Below, piece after piece: positions 34,380-45,276 of a stretch of DNA of 64,000 nt. The notes under the pieces are model-generated. The model ran no database searches and was not told where the DNA came from. It was given only the letters and a program-made list of their open reading frames with translations. A program made the position numbers and the translations under genes. How positions within the stretch are numbered: the stretch's first letter is position 1; each line of letters opens with the position of its first letter. The DNA comes from Coix lacryma-jobi var. lacryma-jobi (taxonomy: Eukaryota > Streptophyta > Magnoliopsida > Poales > Poaceae): NCBI GenBank assembly GCA_009763385.1, contig CM019823.1:173444503-173508502 (forward strand), given 5' to 3'.

Positions 34380-35201
34380 ACGCCATCAACAACGAACGGA
34401 GCTGAGCCTGAGCAGCAGTGGGGAGCCGCCTTCCTCTCCTGTGCGTGTTGCGGATCGCTACACCACCACTGCCACCACTCACCACTCAGTTACTCATCAC
34501 TCACACTAACCACATCCATCCGCGCCCACAGTGAGCAGTGCTATAGGGATCCGGCTGGCTGGCTGTAGCAGCAGCAGCAGCATAGCAACCTGTTCTCCGA
34601 TCCTACCGGTCTTCTTCCCTGCCCTGCAAAGCCTGCCGCTCTGCTGGAACGCTAGCTCCTCCTACGCCGGCCTGCAGCAGCAGCAGCTCTACCACCGCCG
34701 CCGCCGCCTCCTCTCCTTCGAAAGCGCGCGCGGCTCCTGCTGTGTGTAGCAGCTAGCTGAGCGTGAGCCTTGAGCTGCATCGATCCCAACGACACCGCGC
34801 GCGCAATCGCGCCCGCAGGCCTATTGCCTAAGCAAGCTAGACGGACGCCGCCAGTTATTGCACCGGGGTCCGGGGATACATATCGCGCGCGCGAGTATAT
34901 AGGTAGCCGCGGAGTGCGGATCGGAGTGGGGGGCGGCGGATAGCGCTGCGCCGCTACTCCTTCCTTTCCTTCGTGCGTGTGTGTGGGGGAGGAGTAGAGT
35001 AATTGTGGAGGAGGCAGGCACGCAAAAGGACGCCCTCGCCCGCCGCCCGCCCTCACGTGATTCATACTTGCGGCCTCCTCTCCCTTCTTCATCACTACTC
35101 ACTCACTCACCCCTCTCGCGTCGTCGCGGGCAACAAGCAGCACCAAACACACCCAGCAGCGCGCTCTGGGCTCCGGCCTCCTCTCGTCTTCCCGGGAGAC
35201 G
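34380..35201 (+). other. 5' leader region of the HLS1-like gene
   Basis: GC-rich, with (CAG/CTG)n-like runs around 34565-34695 and several upstream ATGs in short frames. A leader intron is possible: GTGAGC at 34531 is a donor candidate and many AGs follow. No coding domain is found here. Confidence 0.45.
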
Positions 35202-37084
35202 ATGGTCGTCGTCGCCGCGGCGCCGGCCGTCGTGGTGGTGCGGGCCTACGACGACGCGCGCGACCGCGCCGGCGTGGAGGAGGTGGAGCGCGCGTGCGAG
35301 GTCGTGTGCAGCGGCGGCGGGAAGATGTGCCTCTTCACGGACCTGCTCGGCGACCCGCTCTGCCGCATTCGCCACTCGCCGGACTCCCTCATGCTGGTAC
35401 GTATGTATACACAATTAAATTACACGTACGTGCCGCTCGCTCTGTCTGCTACTCTGCTCTATACACACAATACGCCCACGTTGTGGTCGTGCCTGGCTGG
35501 GGCTGCGCGGGCCGGCTGCGCGCCGCTACGCACAGTAAAGCAGGCACCACCACACAGGCCCAGCACCAGCAGCGGCCGGCCAGATGCAGCAGGCAGGTGA
35601 GCTGCTGGGCAGAGGGCTCTGCTCGATCGACCTTAGCTAGCCTACCACCTGTCCTCCGCCCGTCCCCGCATGCCTCCCCGCCCTCGTCTCCTTTCGCCTC
35701 GTCGTGTTTCGTTTCGTTTCTTCTCACGTTCCGGTTCCGGCGCCCTGTGCCTACGTACCGTGGGGCGTGGGTCCCGGCCGGATGGAGGAAGGAACTCAAT
35801 TTCCCAATTAATAATGCACGACTGACTGCCCGAAACGCATGTTTGAACGGCGCCGATTTGGAAAAGCAGGTCGCGGAGACAGCAGCCGGCCCCAACGGCA
35901 GCAGCACGGAGATCGCCGGACTCGTCCGCGGCTGCGTCAAGACCGTCGTCTCTGGCGCTGGCACCATCCAGCAGCAGCAGGTTGGCTACACCAAGGGCGA
36001 CCCCATCTACACCAAGGTTGGCTACATCCTCGGCCTCCGCGTCTCGCCCAGCCACCGGTACGTGCCAATCCAACAACAACCGTACTCGTACTGTGCATGA
36101 TACGGAGTTCTTCACTGCGCGGCGGTGCATGGCAATGCCACTGCCATTGATACCCGTATAATGTTGTTGTTTTCATTTCACCATGCATGGTATGGCTCAC
36201 ACTGTCGCTGCTGCCGTACGTGTGCCCGCACAGGAGGAAGGGGGTGGGGAAGAAGCTGGTGGATCGGATGGAGGAGTGGTTCCGTCAGAGGGGTGCCGAG
36301 TACTCGTACATGGCGACGGAGCAGGACAACGAGCCGTCGGTGCGCCTCTTCACGGGCCGCTGCGGCTACGCCAAGTTCCGCACGCCGTCCGTGCTGGTGC
36401 ACCCGGTGTTCCGCGGCCACGCGCTGAGGCCGTCGCGGAGCGCGGCCATCGTGCCCCTGGAGGCGCGCGAGGCGGAGCTGCTCTACCGCTGGCACTTCGC
36501 CAGCGTCGAGTTCTTCCCGGCCGACATCGACGCCGTCCTGTCCAACGAACTGTCGCTGGGCACGTTCCTGGCCCTCCCGACGCGGTGGGAGTGGGAGGGC
36601 GTGGAGGCGTTCCTGGCCGCGCCGCCGCCGTCGTGGGCCGTGCTCAGCGTGTGGAACTGCATGGACGCCTTCCGCCTCGAGGTGCGCGGCGCGCCGCGCC
36701 TCATGCGCGCCGCGGCGGGCGCCACGAGGCTCGTGGACCGCGCCGCGCCGTGGCTCCGGATCCCCTCCATCCCCAACCTCTTCGCGCCTTCGGCCTCTAC
36801 TTTCTCTACGGCCTGGGCGGCGCCGGGCCCGACGGCCCCAGGCTCGCCCGCGCGCTGTGCCGCAAGGCGCACAACATGGCGCGGGACGGCGGGTGCGGCG
36901 TCGTGGCCACCGAGGTCGGCGCCCGCGAGCCCGTCCGCGCCGGGGTGCCGCACTGGGCGCGCCTCGGCGCCGAGACCTCTGGTGCATCAAGCGCCTCGCC
37001 GACGGCTACAGCACTGGACCGCTCGGCGACTGGACCAAGGCGCCGGCCAGGCGCTCCATATTCATCGACCCGAGGGAGTTTTAG
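35202..37084 (+). CDS. HLS1-like: HOOKLESS1-like GNAT N-acetyltransferase (two frameshifts in exon 3)
   Basis: Three exons: 35202-35396, 35870-36057, 36234-37084, joined by GT-AG introns. The start MVVVAAAPAVVVVRAYD is followed by KMCLFTDLLGDPLCRIRHSP, a signature of the HOOKLESS1 family. Exon 2 ends in YILGLRVSPSHR. The acetyl-CoA loop RRKGVGKKLV is split by intron 2, then EYSYMATEQDNEPSVRLF follows. The C-terminal half has WAVLSVWNC. The usual end GDWTK...FIDPREF is present before TAG at 37084. Expected length about 411 residues, as in Arabidopsis HLS1 (403). HLS1 controls apical hook and differential growth downstream of ethylene and auxin. Two single-base deletions, near 36796 and 36981, break the reading frame in exon 3. 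Confidence 0.93.
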
Positions 37085-40000
37085 GCTGATGATGCTGTGT
37101 GATGCATGCATGATAAATACTACACTTGCTTATTTAGGCCTATAGCTAGCTTTATTTAGGTGTTTCTTCTTCTTCTTCTTCTTCTTCTCGGCCGTCGTCC
37201 GATCGATCCCGTATCCGACGGCTCTCCTAGCTAGCTAGAGAGAGGGGGCTAGCTTCCAACCCTTTTATTTGAGTTTCATTTCTGCTAGAGAACCTCCTAG
37301 TTAACTTTATTTTTTTTCGTTCCTCCTTTTTGCTTATTTGATGTGGAACCAACACGTACGCCGGCTGCTCTTTCTTCTTGGCTGGAAATGGGAGCAGCTG
37401 CTTACTGCTTAGTTGTAATGTAACCGGTTCTTACTCGTTGGACCAGGGTACGTGGAGACCAGCCTTTTAGTACCTTCTCCTTTTGTGTCCTTTTCAGAGA
37501 ACTAGAAAGGTTTGTTAGATTTGCTTCTTTTGTTTGGAGGATATATGCACCCCCTTCCCCACAAGGAGATGCTGCCTGTGATCCTGGGATTCTTTGCGAA
37601 TACATATCAGCTGGTTGCGTATTGTCTAGGTAGCTTCTCCGGAATCGGATCCATGAAAGCTTAACTGAGATCGTTGAGATAACGACGATCTGACCCAGAA
37701 ACTGACATTAATTCTACTTCTGTTTTTTTTTTTTTTTTGGGGTGGGGGGGGGGGCTCTTTACGAGGATTTGGGATACTATGATTGGCAAAAACATTATTC
37801 TTGTCTGAAGGAAAATAATCATGAAGCTGGCGTGCTTATGAAATGATTGGATGTGTACCATGGAGGTACTTAGCTATATATGTACAGATTGGTTTCTGAG
37901 TCATCAGTGGCGCCATAGTTTTAATAATCCTACGATGATGGCGCCATGGCGGTGGCTTGTTGGTTTGCCACACCCATTATTGACGACTTCATGAACATGA
38001 AGGCAATGTACAAGGTGCTTATCCGTGATTATGAGTGCTTAAAGAGAGAATGTTATCATCACATTATTACGCACCAGTACACAAAAGAAGTTCTTTTTTT
38101 CACGACAGCCAGTACAAAGAAGTTAATCTCTGCGATGCAAACTGATGCGTGATGTAGCCGGCCTCCTCCACTAGCTTGCTTGTTATTAGCGCCCGTATCA
38201 AAACACTGTTTTTTTGAAGAAAAAAAAAACAAATCAAAGCACTGTTGTGAACTTATATGCATCTTATCCATCTTTTAAGCACACTAGTGTTGTGGATGAT
38301 GATGATGAGTTTCAACGTCTTCCATGTCCAAAGCTAGCCAGCAACAGACGATATTTCCCTTCCCCGGTCACGCACCGCGACGATGAGAGACAACTACCAA
38401 GAGACTCAGTCAGTCAGTCAGTCACACGTACGACGAATTGACTTGACAAGAAGGAGACCTTGAATGCGCAGACTGTTGAGGACAGCAGCGTGAAAAAGCG
38501 ATGCCGGGCTTATCAGGTGACCGATCGATCCGCCGTCCGTTGTCGATGGGTGGCGGAGTGGAACGCCTGATGGCCTGCCGCGCCCGCGCCGCATGCATAC
38601 AGATGCACACAGGCTCGCGCGGTCGCGTCGCCGTCATTCGTGTGTTTTTTTTCTCCATGGCGAAAGGACACCGGCGTTGAGAGCTTGAAACCGAAAGCCA
38701 GGCCAGTCCGGCAGGCGCCAGTGGGATGGATGCATGGATCGGACATCGGAGCGGAAACGCTACGGGCAACACACACAGGCGCGCGCGTCGCCTGTGGGCT
38801 GTGGCTGTGGCTGATCTGATCACATCCTACCGCGGGTGCGCGCCATCACATCGCGCGCGACGTGCACCCTGCATGTTAAAGGCCGTCACGGCACTGCAGC
38901 CGTGTCCGACGTGATGTGCCGACAGGGGCCGGCCCTGAAATTAATGTCACCGGCGTCACGGCGGCATATCATGCGGACGCGAGGACGCCGTACAGTACGT
39001 GTTTAATTATTAAGCCCCGGGTTTTGACCCTAATCTAATCGCGCGCCCCGCCCCCTAGCGATAGATCACCCTACCTACTAATCGATCAATCATGCATGCA
39101 TGGCGCCTCTGAAGCGAAGCTGTTTGCGGAAATGGAAATGTTTGATCGGCCGGCCGCGGCCGGTCTCTGCATGATCTGCTCACTCCTACGCCCACTAGTA
39201 CTCTCTGGCCGTGGCCTGTGTTTGTTTGTTTGTTTGTTCTGTCCTCCAGTGACAGCTGGCGAGCTCAGTTCGAGGTCAAGGACGACTGGTCTTCTGAATG
39301 GAGCTCTGAAAAGCTAGGGCTGTGCCACCCCACCCAGTTCATATGCGGCCGTGTGATGTAATGACTTGTGATCACCTCACATGCAGAGCTAATTCAGAGA
39401 GAATCTTGACCGTGTGCCGTTTACGAAAACCGTGGGTACGAGTTCTCCTACTGTAGTATGTGAGGCTTATCTGACATCGTCTCTAGTAATTGCGGGGTGG
39501 CTCTTGATGTAACGTAGATGGATATACTAGTACAGTAGATTATCCATGCAGAATTTGTAATAGTACTAGTATAGTATATCTCAAGTTTGGCCATGCGTTT
39601 TTTAGACAAAGGCTGCTACATACTGTTACGCTGATGTGAGGAACTATGGAAATTGTCCTCGGTTTAACTGAGAGCAGAGAGCTAGTATATGCTCGCCGTT
39701 TGGTCATCTGACGACAGGGCCATATGTTGCCACATGTCTAATTAGTTTACAACCGAGAACATGCCTTCAATTTAAACTGGAGCAGTCGTCGTATGCTTAA
39801 GATCAACACACACATGCATACGACACTTATAACGTTGCCAGCATCACAATAAGCAGACATAGTATAGAGATCAGTTCCAAAAACAACAGACATGCAGGAG
39901 CCGTTTAGAAGCACTCTACATAGCCGATTCTCGAGGAGAATCATCCTCTGGCTGTCAAACTTATTTTTTAGCAAGAAATGATTCTTAGCTGATTTTATGA

Positions 40001-40476
40001 AGTGGTTTTCTGAAATGAATTATAAGGATGAAGCTGAAAAAGGTAGTTTCTCCTGATTCTGTGAAGTGATTCTCTATCCTGATTTTGAGAGTTTAAACTA
40101 AAGAATAAAAAAGAATCATTTTCAACAACAAAATCACTTTATCAGAGAATCGGGAAGCACAACTGGAGAATTAGAGAGTACAACTTTGCCAAACTGGTTG
40201 TAGAGATCACATTTGGACATAGACTACAAGTCTCCACCATACGACAACTTCCTAGAGTACTTTTGAATTCAGTTGGAACCACCACGAGTGTTTTGATTTC
40301 TTGGACTAAACTTTAGTTCATGTCATGACATGGACTAAAGTTTAATCTGGGCGATCTAAAACTAATTCCATAGATGAAGACTGATTCACAAGCTAAATCT
40401 ATTAAGTCTAATTAGTCTATAATTTACTTATGTGATTCGTGGATTAATTAGGTCTAATAGATTCGTCTTGCGAATA
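37085..40476. other. 3' flank of the HLS1-like gene, no further gene recognised
   Basis: The 3' UTR should lie in 37085-37450, which contains a (CTT)n run (37165-37188). A poly(T) and poly(G) tract stands at 37722-37754. 38380-39070 is GC-rich with short frames only. 39920-40200 is a hairpin-like repeat full of 'gaatcattttc/gattct' motifs, probably an old MITE. 40300-40476 resembles a common grass repeat ('ggattaattaggtctaatagattcgtc'). Confidence 0.45.
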
Positions 40477-40685
40477 AAGATGCAAGAGTAAAGTTGAAAG
40501 TGCATTCGCCTCCAATGTGGGTTTTGGCTAATTAATGACAATCAAATTAGGGACTAACGGATTTACAAAAGCATATATGCAGGTGTTAGTCCTTAGAAAG
40601 ATTTGAAATGTTGAAATCACGTGGACAAAGCTCGTTGGATACATTTGGACAAAAGTTACGTAGCTCAAGTGGTGGTTTTAAAGTT

Positions 40686-41231
40686 CACTACCGGAGAAAC
40701 GGCTTTTAGCCCCAGTTGGGAAGGGCCTTTAGCCCCGGTTTTCCCAACCGGGGCTACCAATCCGGGACTAAAGGTCGGACCCTTTTAGTCCCGGGTGCTC
40801 CCAACCGGGATTAAATGTTTCCACGAGAAAAAAAAAATATGCATCTGTGAGATTCGAACTCAGCACCTCTCGCCTCAGACACGCTTACCAACTGAGCTAC
40901 ACAACTCACGTGATGTAGTTCTGGATGTTTTCCTTTTGAATTCACTCAGGAAGGACCTTTAGCCCCGGTTGATAACACCAACCGGGACTAAAAGGACCTT
41001 TAGTCCCGGTTGGTAACACCAACCGGAGCTAAAGGTTCACCCTTTAGCCTCGGTTGGTATTACCAACAGACCTTTAGTCCGGGTTGGTAATACCAACCGG
41101 GGCTAAAGATTCACCTTTAGCCCCGGTTGGTATTACCAACCGGGACTAAAGGTCTTTAGCCCCGGACACAATTTTTGGCCGAGACTATAGCTCAATTGAT
41201 AGATCGTCCAAAGGCCTATTCTCTAGTAGTG
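40686..41231. mobile_element. Nonautonomous CACTA element
   Basis: Terminal repeats CACTACCGGAGAA and TTCTCTAGTAGTG with 3-bp duplication GTT (40683-40685, 41232-41234), as in CACTA elements. Inside there are repeated inverted blocks of the type CCTTTAGTCCCGGTTGG / CCAACCGGGACTAAAGG, at least six copies, making a strongly self-complementary molecule. No transposase is present. A tRNA-like segment sits in the middle (40841-40919). Confidence 0.9.
40841..40919 (-). other. Degenerate tRNA-like sequence inside the CACTA element
   Basis: On the minus strand an A box TAGCTCAGTTGG and a B box GAGTTCGAATC are intact, 38 bases start to start. The T arm pairs four of five bases around TTCGAAT. The acceptor stem pairs poorly and the D-arm 3' half and anticodon region seem to have lost bases. 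It is therefore not a working tRNA gene, but RNA polymerase III promoter parts remain. It may be a captured tRNA gene or a SINE head. Confidence 0.7.
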
Positions 41232-41390
41232 GTTTGAGTTGAAACTTGAGTATAGGTAAGCCCGACTATCAAGAGGGTCACAAATTAGGTTGGCTAGATG
41301 TGGAGAAAGGTGCTCAAATCGACAAACTAAAATTTGCTTGAGAGACACCGCACGATCACGAACACATAGAGGTTTTTCTGTGCAGTCGGT

Positions 41391-41577
41391 AGTACCGATC
41401 ATGGGGGTCGATAGTACCGACCAGGGCTGCAGCGCGCAATGCTCTCTGGGTTGAGTTCATTTTGATCTGGCGGTAGTACCGCCATAAGGTCGGTAGTACC
41501 GAAAACCCAGAGCATTCTAACACCCTCTCTGTGTAGGCTCGAAAAAGACTTGGCGGTAGTACCGCCATAAGGTTGGT
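41391..41577. repeat. CGGTAGTACCG dyad array, left part of the solo LTR
   Basis: Dyads such as GGCGGTAGTACCGCC (perfect 15-base palindrome with a central base, at 41469 and 41551) alternate with GTCGGTAGTACCGA. The array is cut by the young Sirevirus inserted at 41578. Confidence 0.85.
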
Positions 41578-41656
41578 TGTAAGGACCTGTGTGGCCTAGA
41601 GGGGGGGGGGTGAATAGGCCTGTCAAAAATCACAGCTTAAAACTAAATTAGATAGG

Positions 41657-41730
41657 CCCGGCACTACCGCCCTGTGCCCGGCACTGCCGCTCCCCGGCAC
41701 TGCCGGCCTCAGCGCGGTACTGCCGCGCAG
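41657..41730. repeat. Four-dyad cassette 1 (in 3' LTR)
   Basis: Four units of the CGGCACTGCCG type: CGGCACTACCG, CGGCACTGCCG twice, CGGTACTGCCG. The same cassette lies in the 5' LTR at 52368-52440. Confidence 0.95.
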
Positions 41731-42440
41731 ATGAAGACCAGAAGCTGCAATTCGAAATCTAACCACAATCTGCAGATTCTATATGAATAGGAATGTAACA
41801 ATAGGCTAAATGAACCAGCAGAAACAACTACTCCAAGCCAAATATGAAAGATAGAGTAGATCGAGCCAAACCCTAGAATATATCACAAGCTCATGAACAT
41901 AGAGAATGAAACTAAGCAAGCACGCGAGACAAGTGATTTATCCCGTGGTTCAGCTCGCCACCAAGGCTTGCCTACCTCCACGTTGTTGAGGTTGACCACT
42001 TAGGTCATGAGCTTTGCAACTCAACCTCGTTCTCAAGTCAAGGAACCAAATCCTTGAGGTGAGGGGTAATCTTACTAGCTGCACAAGTGATTACAAACCT
42101 CCCTAGGCCGCCACATAAGTTGGCAAGGCTCTAGGGCGACGCCTAGCCGGCTAGGGTTCCAAGAACCCAAGAGTAATAGAAGCAAATCCACCGGCTATGG
42201 CTCAAATCAAGTGCTCTAGGCAGTAGATCTCAGCTAGGGCTCCTCTTTGGTGAAGGTTTGAGCCTCTCAACCACTTGGAATCAATGGGAATGAAGATTTT
42301 GGTGGTTGGGAGCTTGGAGGGCCTTCAATGGAGAAGAGAGAGCTTGTCTGGAGGTAGGTGGAGTGAATGGTCGTGGATGACCGTTGGGGGGCAGAGGGGG
42401 TGATGTAAATACCCCCTGCCATCCAACGGGCAGTTTAAGT

Positions 42441-42514
42441 CGCGGCAGTGCCGGCCTCAGCCCGGCAGTGCCGCGGCCCGGCACTGCCGCGCCTAGAGCG
42501 GCACTGCCGCGCCT
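42441..42514. repeat. Four-dyad cassette 2 (in 3' LTR)
   Basis: Two units with central G (CGGCAGTGCCG) and two with central C (CGGCACTGCCG). The counterpart is at 53152-53225. Confidence 0.95.
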
Positions 42515-42851
42515 ACCAAGCAGACAGGTATAAATCTGAGTTAAGTGCAGCTGTCTTTGGTTGGAAATGTGGATGGTTTGGGTTGGTTTGAGCACATATC
42601 ATTCAGCCATATCAATGAATTTGCATTCCCCCTTTATAGTACGGCATTCCTAAACTCAAGTAATCAAAATAAAATATCTTTGAAGCGCTTTGAGTTCGGA
42701 ACCGACGAAATGTAGTGTAAGGGGTCCACCAACGCATATACACCATCCTTTCTTAACATAACCTGCTTATCAACTTTATAAATCTCATTAGTCCTCTAAT
42801 CGTGTGGTCATTATCACCAAAACCCACAATTAGGGCTTGATTGCACTTACA

Positions 42852-42865
42852 ATCTCCCCCTTTTT
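42852..42865 (-). other. Polypurine tract of the young Sirevirus
   Basis: The minus strand reads AAAAAGGGGGAGAT directly before the LTR. Similar purine runs with GGGGGAG stand at 42942-42952 and 43461-43474, farther upstream. Confidence 0.85.
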
Positions 42866-43132
42866 GGTGATTGATGACAACACAATTAGAGCTTACAAGA
42901 GAAGGGTATAAAACTGAGATTTTGAAGCTTAGGTGTGAAACCTCCCCCTAAATGTGTGAATGAGAGCTGGATTCTCAAATTGGCATAAAAGGCCAACATT
43001 CACATATTAAAGTGGAATATAGGTTCAGTTTCACATCTGATAGCTTTGTGGGGTGCAATTAAACTGTGTCAATAATATAACGTGATGCGAATGACAGTTT
43101 AAGCACATCAGAGGTGTTTGCTGTCTTTTGCC

Positions 43133-43207
43133 AGAGCGGCACTGCCGCTCTGGGCGCGGCATTGCCGGGGCCCGGCACTGCCGGCCCTGGAGCGGCACTG
43201 CCGCTCA
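43133..43207. repeat. Four-dyad cassette 3 (between ORF3 and PPT)
   Basis: The first unit AGAGCGGCACTGCCGCTCT is a perfect 19-base palindrome around a central C. The others are GCGGCATTGCCG, CCGGCACTGCCGG and AGCGGCACTGCCGCT. Confidence 0.95.
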
Positions 43208-43524
43208 GGCAACAGTCAGCAAACGCAGCGGACAATATATAAAACCACAAAGCATATATCAAACTGATCTAAACAAGATAGCACAAACTAAATAAAGCAG
43301 GTAAATGATACATGTCCACATCCAAGCATACGAAGTAGTACGATAGAGTATATTACAGAAATAGAGTTTTAAACGGTCCAACTCTCTCATCTCACAACTA
43401 CAACTAAAGATGGGGACATGAAAAGCTGAAAAAGTGTTGTACCCCCTTCTCTTCACCTACTTCTCCCCCTTTGGCAACAAGTCACCAAAAAGAGCAAAGA
43501 GAGAAGAGAAGAGTGTCCAAGCAC

Positions 43525-45093
43525 TCAATCATCATCCGATGCAACCTTGTCCCACTCAACCTCATCTTCTTCCTCTTCTTCCTCCTCCTCATCATCGTCG
43601 TCGTCGTCGGAGACCACGGCCTTGCCCTGACGGTGGGTGGTACTGGTGTAGCGGGTCGAGGCGGAGGCACGTGAAGACCGACGAGGTGGCACTGGCACTA
43701 TCTCCTCCTGCTCCTCCTCCTCGTCATCATTATCTATGTCGTCGGACTCAAGACTGGAGAGGTCAAAGCGAGGTGGAGAGCGGGGTGGAGGTAACGGCAA
43801 ACGTCCCGCCCGCTCTCGCTCTGCGCGCTGCTCAACAAGCGCCTGGTGTGCCGTCTCGGCTGCGTAGGTGCAGGTAGAAAAGATGGCCTTGATCCATCGT
43901 GCTAGCTTGCTCTTCTTCTTCCTCTGATAGGAAGGGCGAGAGCTCTCAGGCCTGTCACTAGCTGCTGCCCCTGCTGAACCTCCTGCTGCCGCCTTCTTCT
44001 TCTCAGCCCTGTACGGCTCATGCAACCCATCCTTAACAAAAGAATGTCCGGAGACCATCTCAATCATAAACATGATATAAGGTGCATATAGAACCGCCTT
44101 CCTAGCATCCTCTGCTGCAACCTGAAGCTCGGTCCAAATAAAGCTGGATATAGAAAAAGGTCTAGCCTGAGGGGCCATCCTAACCAACATATTCCTGCCA
44201 TATCCATACAAGTTAGAATGTGACCCTCCCTTCGGGTTGAGCGTCTGCCTGAATAGGTTGTTGAGCATGTAGTAGAAAGGTTTCAGCCCCTTCACCAACC
44301 CATCAGCCTTGCTAGGATCATCATATAAGTGGGCAATCTCACTGTCTGTCAGCGTCCTCTCATCATGCAGGTTATCCAACTGCCTGTCATCGCTGCCCAA
44401 GCCAAGGATCCTACTAAAGGTCTCATAGGTGACCTTGTAGTGGCGACCCTCGGTCATCCAGTGCATCTCCTCCAGCACATTATCAACATATAGAGTGGCA
44501 TGAAACTGAGAAATGATCTCCACATTCCAGTTGTACTGGAAACCCATCAAATCATACATATTTCTTCTCTTGCATGCAGCTATCACCCTGTTGATCTCAC
44601 TGTCAGTCTTGGCCTCAAGATGCTCCCAATCTACATATCTCATACTTAGAATCTTGGACTTTTTGGCATTGAACAGGACTGAACGGTAGAAATCTGAATG
44701 AAATTCATTCCAGAACCTGTAGTCAATCCCCATGTCCTTTGGAGCATTGTAGGGATTTTGCTGACGCTGTGCCTTCACTGACGAGAACTGCTGGTGGTAG
44801 GACACCACCTGTCTGGGCCTGGTGTCCTGTGGTGCCCTCTCCAAAACATCCTCCTCATAGGGCTGGATGTGGTCTCTGCTGACCTCTGCTAGGTGCTCTG
44901 GAGTGGCAGGGTAAAGGTCTTCCCTGATCTGACGACCCTGCATCTGGAGACGGATCTCGTCTCGTATCTGCTGCCTAGCTGAACTGCCTCCTTGGGAGCG
45001 AGCACCACCACGAACGGCTGGCTGCTTGCTCCTCCCCCTGAGCGGGTCCAACCTCCTCTTGGTCCTCCTCTCTTCATCGCTTCCTCCCGACAT
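43525..45093 (-). CDS. Third ORF of the Sirevirus (env-like position)
   Basis: 522 codons, uninterrupted, start MSGGSDEERRTKRRLDPL. It lies between pol and the 3' LTR in the place of the 'env-like' gene of some Sireviruses. Residues about 100-320 (GIDYRFWNEFHSDFYRS, VTYETFSRILGLGSDD, NNLFRQTLNPKGG) look like the plant family called 'putative plant transposon protein', which I know from many plant retroelements. The N-terminus is basic. The C-terminus ends in long Asp/Glu runs (SDDDDDDEEEEEEEEDEVE). I see no signal peptide and no convincing membrane segment, so an envelope function is not supported by the sequence. Function unknown. Confidence 0.8.
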   Translation of the reverse strand: MSGGSDEERRTKRRLDPLRGRSKQPAVRGGARSQGGSSARQQIRDEIRLQMQGRQIREDLYPATPEHLAEVSRDHIQPYEEDVLERAPQDTRPRQVVSYHQQFSSVKAQRQQNPYNAPKDMGIDYRFWNEFHSDFYRSVLFNAKKSKILSMRYVDWEHLEAKTDSEINRVIAACKRRNMYDLMGFQYNWNVEIISQFHATLYVDNVLEEMHWMTEGRHYKVTYETFSRILGLGSDDRQLDNLHDERTLTDSEIAHLYDDPSKADGLVKGLKPFYYMLNNLFRQTLNPKGGSHSNLYGYGRNMLVRMAPQARPFSISSFIWTELQVAAEDARKAVLYAPYIMFMIEMVSGHSFVKDGLHEPYRAEKKKAAAGGSAGAAASDRPESSRPSYQRKKKSKLARWIKAIFSTCTYAAETAHQALVEQRAERERAGRLPLPPPRSPPRFDLSSLESDDIDNDDEEEEQEEIVPVPPRRSSRASASTRYTSTTHRQGKAVVSDDDDDDEEEEEEEEDEVEWDKVASDDD

Positions 45094-45202
45094 CTAAAAC
45101 ATGAACACTGTGTGTTAGAAGACCGTATAAGGACTGGTAGATCATAGAGAGGCAATAGAAATTGATGGAACAGGTGTTGGCTGGATCAAAACTCTGCACA
45201 GA

Positions 45203-45276
45203 GTCCGGCACTCCCGCTCTTGGAGCGGCACTGCCGGGGCCCGGCATAGCCGCGCTGGGCGCGGTACTGCCGCGCA
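45203..45276. repeat. Four-dyad cassette 4
   Basis: Units CGGCACTCCCG, CGGCACTGCCG, CGGCATAGCCG and CGGTACTGCCG, with the same spacing as in the other cassettes. Two units have lost perfect symmetry. Confidence 0.9.

Larger units (their letters stand above)
41578..42851 (-). repeat. 3' LTR of the young Sirevirus
   Basis: From TGTAAGGACC to CACTTACA. Contains two dyad clusters (41657-41730 and 42441-42514). A 104-residue frame at 42281-42595 recurs in the other LTR and is LTR sequence, not a gene. Confidence 0.95.

Noticed and set aside
35003..36100. Long plus-strand open frame of 365 codons over the HLS1-like exons 1-2
   Set aside because: It is in another frame, runs through both introns, and is explained by high GC content.
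36178..36990. Minus-strand open frame opposite HLS1-like exon 3
   Set aside because: Arg/Ala/Gly-rich shadow of the GC-rich sense exon; no motif.
40841..40919. Functional tRNA gene
   Set aside because: Acceptor stem pairs poorly and the D-arm/anticodon region is shortened, so only A and B boxes are convincing.
42281..42595. 104-codon minus-strand frame, repeated at 52992-53306
   Set aside because: It is LTR sequence present in both LTRs, with no domain.
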